Source of the DNA: Steromphala cineraria
Taxonomy: Eukaryota; Mollusca; Gastropoda; Trochida; Trochidae
Length of the DNA stretch: 64,000 nucleotides
Assembly: GCA_916613615.1 (NCBI GenBank)
Contig: OU744725.1
Location: 63,620,575 to 63,684,574, forward strand
Reading direction: 5' to 3'
A program made the position numbers and the translations under genes. Positions 53,786-63,300 of this stretch are shown here, one piece after another. Under the pieces are notes generated by a model. That model was not told the origin of the DNA and did no database searches. It worked only from the letters and a program-made list of their open reading frames with translations. Positions within the stretch are counted from its first letter, which is position 1, and the number at the start of each line of letters is the position of its first letter.

Positions 53786-56700
53786 GATGAGACCTTTATG
53801 TAGAGTTGAGCAGATATTGTCATTATTTTCCCTACGATGAAATTTTCTTAATTTGGCTTGGATATGCACCAAAATGGGCTCAAATGTACACAAAAATCAA
53901 TGCTATCTGCTGGTGCCAACCAATCTACTCATAGATGTTTAGTTTCTGTATAATTGGCTTTAGATGCGACCTTTATGTAGAGTTGTGCAGATATTGTCAT
54001 TATTTTCCCTACGATGAAATTTTCTTAATATGGTTTGGATATGCACCAAAATGGGCTCAAATGTACACAAAAATCAATGCTATCTGCTGGTGCCAACTAA
54101 TCTTCTCACAGATATTTAGTTTTTGTATAATTGGCTTTAGATGCGACCTTTATGTAGAGTTGAGCAGATATTGTCATTATTTTCCCTACGATGAAATTTT
54201 CTTAATATGGTTTGGATATGCACCAAAATGGGCTCAAATGTACACAAAAATAAATGCTATCTGCTGGTGCCAACCAATCTTCTCACAGATTTTTAGTTTT
54301 TGTATAATTGGCTTTAGATGCGACCTTTATGTAGAGTTGAGCAGATTTTGTCAATATTTTCCCTACAATGAAATTTTCTTAATATGGCTTGGATATGCAC
54401 CAAAATGGGCTCAAATGTACACAAAAATCAATGCTATCTGCTGGTGCCAACCAATCTACTCACAGATTTTTAGTTTTTGTATAATTGGCTTTAGATGCGA
54501 CCTTATTGTACATTTGAGCAGATATTGTCATTATTTTCCCTACGATGAAATTTTCTTAATATGGCTTGGATATGCACCAAAATGGGCTCAAATGTACACA
54601 CAAATAAATGCTATCTGCTGGTGCCAACAAATCTTCTCACAGATTTTTAGTTTTTGTATAATTGGCTTTAGATGAGACCTTTATGTAGAGTTGAGCAGAT
54701 ATTGTCATTATTTTCCCTACGATGAAATTTTCTTAATATGGCTTGGATATGCACCAAAATGGGCTCAAATGTACACAAAATAAATGCTATCTGCTGGTGC
54801 CAACCAATCTACTCATAGATGTTTAGTTTTTGTATAATTGGCTTTAGATGCGACCTTTATGTAGAGTTGAGCAGATATTGTCATTATTTTCCCTACGATG
54901 AAATTTTCTTAATATGGTTTGGATATGCACCAAAATGAGCTCAAATGTACACAAAAATCAATGCTATCTGCTGGTGTCAACCAATCTTCTCACAGATATT
55001 TAGTTTTTGTATAATTGGCTTTAGATGCGACCTTTATGTAGAGTTGAGCAAATATTGTCATTATTTTCCCTACGATGAAATTTTCTTAATATGGTTTGGA
55101 TATGCACCAAAATGGGCTCAAATGTACACAAAAATAAATGTTATCTGCTGGTGCCAACCAATCTTCTCACAGATTTTTAGTTTTTGTATAATTGGCTTTA
55201 GATGAGACCTTTATGTAGAGTTGAGCAGATATTGTCATTATTTTCCCTACGATGAAATTTTCTAAATATGGCTTGTATATGCACCACAATGGGCTCAAAT
55301 GTACACAAAAATCAATGCTATCTGCTGGTGCCAACCAATCTTCTCACAGATTTTTTGTTTTTGTATAATTGGCTTTAGATGCGACCTTTATGTAGAGTTG
55401 AGCAGATATTGTCATTATTTTCCCTACGATGCAATTTTCTTTACATGGCTTGGATATGCACCAAAATGGGCTCAAATGTACACAAAAATAAATGCTATCT
55501 GCTTCTGCCAACCAATCTTCTCACAGATTTTTAGTTTTTGCATAATTGGCTTTAGATGTGACCTTATTGTACATTTGAGCAGATATTGTCATTATTGTCC
55601 CTACGATGAAATTTTCTTAATATGGCTTGGATATGCACCAAAATGGGCTCAAATGTACACAAAAATAAATGCTATCTGCTGGTGCCAACCAATCTTCTCA
55701 CAGATTTTTAGTTTTTGTATAATTGGCTTTAGATGCGACCTTTATGTAGAGTTGAGCAGATTTTGTCATTATTTTCCCTACGATGAAATTTTCTTAATAT
55801 GGCTTGCATATGCACCAAAATGGGCTCAAATGTACACAAAAATCAATGCTATCTGCTGGTGCCAACCAATCTTCTCACAGATTTTTAGTTTTTGTATAAG
55901 TGGCTTTAGATGCGACCTTTATGTAGAGTTGAGCAGATATTGTCATTATTTTCCCTACGATGAAATTTTCTTAATATGGCTGGGATATGCACCAAAATGG
56001 GCTCAAATGTACACAAAAATAAATGTTATCTGCTGGTGCCAACCAATCTTCTCACAGATTTTTAGTTTTTGTATAATTTGCTTTAGATGAGACCTTTATG
56101 TAGAGTTGAGCAGATATTGTCATTATTTTCCCTACGATGAAATTTTCTAAATATGGCTTGTATATGCACCAAAATGGGCTCAAATGTACACAAAAATCAA
56201 TGCTATCTGCTGGTGCCAACCAATCTTCTCACAGATTTTTTGTTTTTGTATAATTGGCTTTAGATGCGACCTTTATGTAGAGTTGAGCAGATATTGTCAT
56301 TATTTTCCCTACGATGAAATTTTCTTTATATGGCTTGGATATGCACCAAAATAGGCTCAAATGTACACAAAAATAAATGCTATCTGCTTCTGCCAACCAA
56401 TCTTCTCACAGATTTTTAGTTTTTGCATAATTGGCTTTTGATGAGACCTTTATGTAGAGTTGAGCAGATATTGTCATTATTTTCCCTACGATGAAATTTT
56501 CTTAATTTGGCTTGGATATGCACCAAAATGGGCTCAAATGTACACAAAAATCAATGCTATCTGCTGGTGCCAACCAATCTACTCATAGATGTTTAGTTTC
56601 TGTATAATTGGCTTTAGATGCGACCTTTATGTAGAGTTGTGCAGATATTGTCATTATTTTCCCTACGATGAAATTTTCTTAATATGGTTTGGATATGCAC

Positions 56701-59015
56701 CAAAATGGGCTCAAATGTACACAAAAATCAATGCTATCTGCTGGTGCCAACTAATCTTCTCACAGATATTTAGTTTTTGTATAATTGGCTTTAGATGCGA
56801 CCTTTATGTAGAGTTGAGCAGATATTGTCATTATTTTCCCTACGATGAAATTTTCTTAATATGGTTTGGATATGCACCAAAATGGGCTCAAATGTACACA
56901 AAAATAAATGCTATCTGCTGGTGCCAACCAATCTTCTCACAGATTTTTAGTTTTTGTATAATTGGCTTTAGATGCGACCTTTATGTAGAGTTGAGCAGAT
57001 TTTGTCAATATTTTCCCTACGATGAAATTTTCTTAATATGGCTTGGATATGCACCAAAATGGGCTCAAATGTACACAAAAATCAATGCTATCTGCTGGTG
57101 CCAACCAATCTACTCACAGATTTTTAGTTTTTGTATAATTGGCTTTAGATGCGACCTTATTGTACATTTGAGCAGATATTGTCATTATTTTCCCTACGAT
57201 GAAATTTTCTTAATATGGCTTGGATATGCACCAAAATGGGCTCAAATGTACACACAAATAAATGCTATCTGCTGGTGCCAACCAATCTTCTCACAGATTT
57301 TTAGTTTTTGTATAATTGGCTTTAGATGAGACCTTTATGTAGAGTTGAGCAGATATTGTCATTATTTTCCCTACGATGAAATTTTCTTAATATGGCTTGG
57401 ATATGCACCAAAATGGGCTCAAATGTACACAAAATAAATGCTATCTGCTGGTGCCAACCAATCTACTCATAGATGTTTAGTTTTTGTATAATTGGCTTTA
57501 GATGCGACCTTTATGTAGAGTTGAGCAGATATTGTCATTATTTTCCCTACGATGAAATTTTCTTAATATGGTTTGGATATGCACCAAAATGAGCTCAAAT
57601 GTACACAAAAATCAATGCTATCTGCTGGTGTCAACCAATCTTCTCACAGATATTTAGTTTTTGTATAATTGGCTTTAGATGCGACCTTTATGTAGAGTTG
57701 AGCAGATATTGTCATTATTTTCCCTACGATGAAATTTTCTTAATATGGTTTGGATATGCACCAAAATGAGCTCAAATGTACACAAAAATCAATGCTATCT
57801 GCTGGTGTCAACCAATCTTCTCACAGATATTTAGTTTTTGTATAATTGGCTTTAGATGCGACCTTTATGTAGAGTTGAGCAAATATTGTCATTATTTTCC
57901 CTACGATGAAATTTTCTTAATATGGTTTGGATATGCACCAAAATGGGCTCAAATGTACACAAAAATAAATGTTATCTGCTGGTGCCAACCAATCTTCTCA
58001 CAGATTTTTAGTTTTTGTATAATTGGCTTTAGATGAGACCTTTATGTAGAGTTGAGCAGATATTGTCATTATTTTCCCTACGATGAAATTTTCTAAATAT
58101 GGCTTGTATATGCACCACAATGGGCTCAAATGTACACAAAAATCAATGCTATCTGCTGGTGCCAACCAATCTTCTCACAGATTTTTTGTTTTTGTATAAT
58201 TGGCTTTAGATGCGACCTTTATGTAGAGTTGAGCAGATATTGTCATTATTTTCCCTACGATGCAATTTTCTTTATATGGCTTGGATATGCACCAAAATGG
58301 GCTCAAATGTACACAAAAATAAATGCTATCTGCTTCTGCCAACCAATCTTCTCACAGATTTTTAGTTTTTGCATAATTGGCTTTAGATGTGACCTTATTG
58401 TACATTTGAGCAGATATTGTCATTATTGTCCCTACGATGAAATTTTCTTAATATGGCTTGGATATGCACCAAAATGGGCTCAAATGTACACAAAAATAAA
58501 TGCTATCTGCTGGTGCCAACCAATCTTCTCACAGATTTTTAGTTTTTGTATAATTGGCTTTAGATGCGACCTTTATGTAGAGTTGAGCAGATTTTGTCAT
58601 TATTTTCCCTACGATGAAATTTTCTTAATATGGCTTGCATATGCACCAAAATGGGCTCAAATGTACACAAAAATCAATGCTATCTGCTGGTGCCAACCAA
58701 TCTTCTCACAGATTTTTAGTTTTTGTATAAGTGGCTTTAGATGCGACCTTTATGTAGAGTTGAGCAGATATTGTCATTATTTTCCCTACGATGAAATTTT
58801 CTTAATATGGCTGGGATATGCACCAAAATTGGCTCAAATGTACACAAAAATAAATGTTATCTGCTGGTGCCAACCAATCTTCTCACAGATTTTTAGTTTT
58901 TGTATAATTTGCTTTAGATGAGACCTTTATGTAGAGTTGAGCAGATATTGTCATTATTTTCCCTACGATGAAATTTTCTAAATATGGCTTGTATATGCAC
59001 CAAAATGGGCTCAAA
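53786..59015 (+). repeat. Satellite sub-block: ~2.65-kb (15/16-monomer) tandem duplication
   Basis: The segment starting at 53935 recurs at 56589, 2654 bp later (15 monomers minus one base). Both copies share rare variants: AGTTTCTGTATAA, AGAGTTGTGCAGAT, a missing A in CACAAAATAAATG (54774 and 57428), GGTGTCAACC, TTTTTTGTTTTTG and TGCTTCTGCC. Further right the offset becomes 2831 bp (55299 to 58130), showing that the second copy gained one monomer, visible as a doubled GGTGTCAACC/GATATTTAG monomer at about 57,590-57,830. Inside each copy an 885-bp sub-period is also seen (58130 to 59015). Confidence 0.88.
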
Positions 59016-59740
59016 TGTACACAAAAATCAATGCTATCTGCTGGTGCCAACCAATCTTCTCACAGATTTTTTGTTTTTGTATAATTGGCTTTAGATGCGA
59101 CCTTTATGTAGAGTTGAGCAGATATTGTCATTATTTTCCCTACGATGAAATTTTCTTTATATGGCTTGGATATGCACCAAAATGGGCTCAAATGTACACA
59201 AAAATAAATGCTATCTGCTTCTGCCAACCAATCTTCTCACAGATTTTTAGTTTTTGCATAATTGGCTTTAGATGTGACCTTATTGTACATTTGAGCAGAT
59301 ATTGTCATTATTGTCCCTACGATGAAATTTTCTTAATATGGCTTGGATATGCACCAAAATGGGCTCAAATGTACACAAAAATAAATGCTATCTGCTGGTG
59401 CCAACCAATCTTCTCACAGATTTTTAGTTTTTGTATAATTGGCTTTAGATGCGACCTTTATGTAGAGTTGACCAGATATTGTCATTATTTTCCCTACAAT
59501 GAAATTTTCTTAATATGGCTTGGATATGCACCAAAATGGGCTCAAATGTACACAAAAATAAATGCTATCTGCTGGTGCCAACCAATCTTCTCACAGATTT
59601 TTAGTTTTTGTATAATTGGCTTTAGATGCGACCTTTATGTAGAGTTGAGCAGATATTGTCATTATTGTCCCTACGATGAAATTTTCTAAATATGTCTTGG
59701 ATATGCACCAAAATGGGTTCAAATGTACACAAAAATCAAT

Positions 59741-60285
59741 ATATTTATATACTTTGATATATTAGATATATAGATTGATTGTTTAAGATAACTTATTTAC
59801 TAACCTGATTAGATTTAGATTTGCGTTAGTGAAATTCTACATGGCTGTTCGTCTGTCGTGTCGGGTGACGAAGTGACGTGTCAGGGTGCGAAGTGCTCAT
59901 GCATAGGAAAAGCGTGCAGATTTGAAATGGACCAATCGTGACGGGTGTTGTCACGATTGAGTGAACACTGTTGATTTAAGATTAAAACCTAATTGTTGGT
60001 CAATTACAATAATCGTCATTGTAATTGCAACGCCAACATACAGCTGAAATAAAGAAACGCTATTAAAACACTGAAGTAATTTACTTTATCATCTCAGCCA
60101 CGGCAATATGCTGAAACAAAGTTATACATTAAAATGTTAAAGACAAAGTATTTAAAATACAACTTTCAGCGCCTGTTGGATGCTGAAACGAAGAATTGTA
60201 TTATTAACGTATTTACAACATTGAAAAGCTAACTAGTGCTAATAAGATTAAAGCACGGATATACAAAGTATGTCCCTGTCACACA
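59741..60285 (-). mobile_element. Putative 3' LTR of the Ty3/gypsy element
   Basis: On the minus strand this begins TGTGTGACAGGGACATAC directly after the polypurine tract, as an LTR should. It is non-coding and lies between pol and the satellite. It contains three degenerate ~70-bp direct repeats starting at GCTGAAA on the plus strand (60043, 60110, 60182). It also has two perfect 10-bp inverted repeats, each with a 7-nt spacer: CAATCGTGAC/GTCACGATTG at 59933-59959 and CAATTACAAT/ATTGTAATTG at 60001-60027. The far end is not fixed, because the matching 5' LTR and target duplication are outside the window; a CA end at about 59,755 is possible, leaving about 14 unexplained bases. No AATAAA is seen on the element strand. 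Confidence 0.7.
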
Positions 60286-60296
60286 CTTCCCTCCCC
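60286..60296 (-). other. Polypurine tract (plus-strand primer site)
   Basis: The minus strand reads GGGGAGGGAAG immediately before TGTGTGAC, 18 bp past the pol stop codon. In LTR retrotransposons such a tract primes plus-strand DNA synthesis and abuts the 3' LTR. This fixes the LTR start and confirms the element's orientation. Confidence 0.85.
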
Positions 60297-60314
60297 AGGG
60301 GAATGATGTCCTCA

Positions 60315-63300
60315 TCATTTGACCTTGCCTTGTACCAGATCCACAATTGCCCTTAACACATGAGGTGGCATCCCTTCAAATGTTCCATCGTCATAAAGTG
60401 AGCGAAGATACTCAGCCCTCTCTGCCCAATCTGGCTGAATCGCAGATGTTGACATCACTATGTCTCCATAACGTTGAGGTGCTCGTCTTTGCCGCGACGA
60501 TCTCCTAAGGGCATATTCTGGAATCTGAGGCAGTAGTCGACGTCTTCGTCTTGGTAGTGGTTGCAACACTGAAGCTTCCTCTTCGGCTGTTCCATCATTA
60601 TCCGGTGGTGGATCTACAGGGGGCACTTCACAAGTCTTAGGAATAGTTTCTTCCTGTATGATAGGCTCCTCTACCTCATCAGTCACTTGTGATGCAGCTG
60701 GAGTAGACTCTGCCTCTATTGCTGTGTCGTGTTCCGGATGTCCTGGAACTGTTACTGTTGTATCACCTACAATAAGTTCTGTGACTGTCTCCTCCCCTGT
60801 GCCTTGAGGCTCTTCTCTTATTGCGTCAGTCTCTGGTTCTTGCGCAGCCTGATGCTCCGAATCGTGAACATCTCCAGGATGTTCCCCACTGTCTTCTTCA
60901 TCCCATTGAACTTCCAGCTCCACTGCTGGTTCAGAATATGCTGAAGATGACTCCCTCTCCGTAGATTCTGTGACTACTGGTAGAACGGCAGTATCTCCAA
61001 CAACTGGTTCCATTACCTCGGTTGGCCTAGCAACTGTCTCCTCAGTTGCAACCGTAGGTCGGGATGTGAAGATAAGGATACCTCCTGGATCTTCTTCCTC
61101 ACTTTCGTCTGTAAATTCGGAAGCTGCTCTCTCTGTGACCTCGGGGAGGTTTGCAGACTTCACTTTCCTCTTTACAGGCTTGTTTAGTTTTGTCACTTGC
61201 TCCTCGAGAGGTTCATGCAGAGATCCTATTGGCAGAAGAAGATTCCGGTGAAGTGTTCTTCTAGGACCATCTCCATTCTCTCTGGCAACCGTGAAGACTG
61301 GGATAGAAGAGTTGAGCTGATGTAGCACTGTGTATACTTCTTCCTCCCACTTGTCTGCCAGCTTGTGTTTTCCGTCAAAGACAACTCTCTTAACTAGGAC
61401 TCTGTCTCCAACTTCCAAGGCTGCAGCCCTGGTCCTGACGTCATAGTTTGTCTTCTGACGTGCTTGAGCTGTGCTTGAGTTCTTAACAGCTAAGTCATAG
61501 GCCATCTTTAGTCTCTCTTGCAGTGCCTTTGTATACTTGGATACAGATGACGACTTGGCATTGGTGATGTCGAGCCCAAATGCAAGATCAATTGGTAAGC
61601 GGGGATGGCGTCCAAACATTAGGAAAAATGGTGATTGGCCAGTGGTCTCATGTCGAGTACAATTGTACGAATGTACCAATGGTCCAACGTAGCTTTTCCA
61701 GTCCTTTTTCATGTCTGGATCCAGAGTGCCCAACATGCTAAGCAGAGTCCTGTTGAATCGCTCTGTTATTCCATTCCCCATTGGATGGTAAGGCGTAGTT
61801 CTTGATTTATCCATTCCAGTGAGAGAGCACAGTTCTGACATGAGTTTCCCAACGAAATTCTGGCCTTGATCTGAGTGGATCCTCTTAGGGAGGCCATAGT
61901 GCACCACAAAGTTATTGAAGAATACATCAGCAGTTGTTTTGGCAATCATATTCTTAGTTGGGTAGGCTTGAGCATACTTGGTAAAGTGGTCTGTGACGAC
62001 GAAAATATGTTGTTGTCCACCTTTGGAAGGTTCCAGTGTTAGGAAATCCATGCACACGAGCTCCAGTGGCTGTGATGTCTGGATGCTGACTAAAGGGTCT
62101 CTCGTTGGGGTTGCTTTCCGCCTAAGACACCTGTCACACTGCTGGATGTGGTTATCTATGTCCTTAGTCATTCCTGGCCAGAAGAATCGTTCTCGGATAA
62201 GGGATAGAGTCCTATCACGTCCAGGATGACCTACATCATCGTGGAGGCTGCGCAGAGCAGAAAGGCGACACCGTTTAGGTAGGACAAGCTGCTCCTGTTC
62301 CTCTCCATCCATGCTGGTGACACGAAACATAACTCCCCTTCTGATCTTAAGGCTCTGGAAAACTTTGGAATAAGCTAGAACATCAGGATCTCCAATGTGT
62401 CGGCTCCTGTCCAATCGTTTCCCGGTCTGAACATGTTCCCTGATGACTGATAGCACTGGATCCTTACTCTGAGTCCTCCTCCATTCTCTGGCATTGATCT
62501 CACATGTATCCTCAGAGAGTGGGGTATCGTCCTCCTTGGTGACACTGGCTGATAAGCATAGGCTTTCCACAAAGTTAGTAGCACTTGCAAGATTGCAGAT
62601 TGCTTGTACAGATTCTGTGGGAATCTGGTCCTCCTTAGCTGTGCACATGTCAGGGAGTCTCGAAAGTGTATCCGCGTCTATGATGGCTTTCCCTAGCCGA
62701 TACCTGATGGTAAAGTTGTATCCGGACAACGCAGCAAGCCATCGGTGTCCAGTGGCATCCAGTTTTGCTGTGGTTAGCACATATGTCAATGGGTTGTTAT
62801 CCGTTACAACTTCAAAGTAATTTCCATAAAGATAGTCGTGAAATTTCTCTGTCACTGCCCATTTTAATCCAAGGAACTCCAGTTTGTGGGCAGAATAATT
62901 CTGTTCCGACTTGTTAAGGGACCTGCTGGCATAGGCAATGACCTTGAGATATCCGTCCTGCTCCTGGTAGAGTACAGATCCTAAACCACGACCACTCGCG
63001 TCTATGTGCAGTTCGAATGGCTTCCTGTAGTTTGCATATCCTAAGATTGGTGGTGATGTCAGACGTTTCTTCAGTTCCTGGAAGGCACATTCCTGATCAG
63101 GCCCCCAAATCCAGTTGGCTGGTTCCTGAGATTTCCGTGACTTGGATTTCTTAGCTGGTCCTTGAGGCATGAGTATGGAAAGTGGTCGAGCAATCGTAGA
63201 GAAGTTCTTGACAAATTTACGGTAATACCCTGCAAATCCAAGGAACTTCCTGACTTGATCGGGGTTCTCTGGGGTGGGCCAGTCTGAGATCTTGTTCACC

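Larger units (their letters stand above)
13445..59740 (+). repeat. 46.3-kb satellite array, 177-bp monomer
   Basis: About 261 head-to-tail monomers of 177 bp fill the segment with no inversion and no inserted element. A typical monomer has 61 G+C in 177 bp (about 34%) and contains, in order, ATGTACACAAAAAT, GCTATCTGCTGGTGCCAACC, TTTTTGTATAATTGGC, TTTAGATGCGACC, GAGCAGATATTGTCATTA, CCCTACGATGAAATTTTC and GGCTTGGATATGCACC. Monomers differ mostly at a few recurrent positions, such as GCGACCTTTATGTAGAG against GCGACCTTATTGTACAT, GAGACC or GAGTCC, and CTTCTCACAG against CTACTCATAG. The length is near a nucleosome repeat and the monomer carries A/T tracts, common in centromeric and pericentromeric satellites; that location is inferred. 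The array begins mid-monomer at the gap and ends mid-monomer at the retrotransposon. Confidence 0.98.

Noticed and set aside
13445..59740. Dozens of 60-263-codon plus-strand frames as a repetitive protein gene
   Set aside because: They all come from the 177-bp satellite. Frames start and stop wherever one of six recurrent stop variants or a small indel falls, and there are no splice or promoter signals in common.
13445..59740. CENP-B box in the satellite monomer
   Set aside because: A typical monomer has only two CpG sites, in ATGCGACC and CTACGATG, and neither context matches the CENP-B box core.
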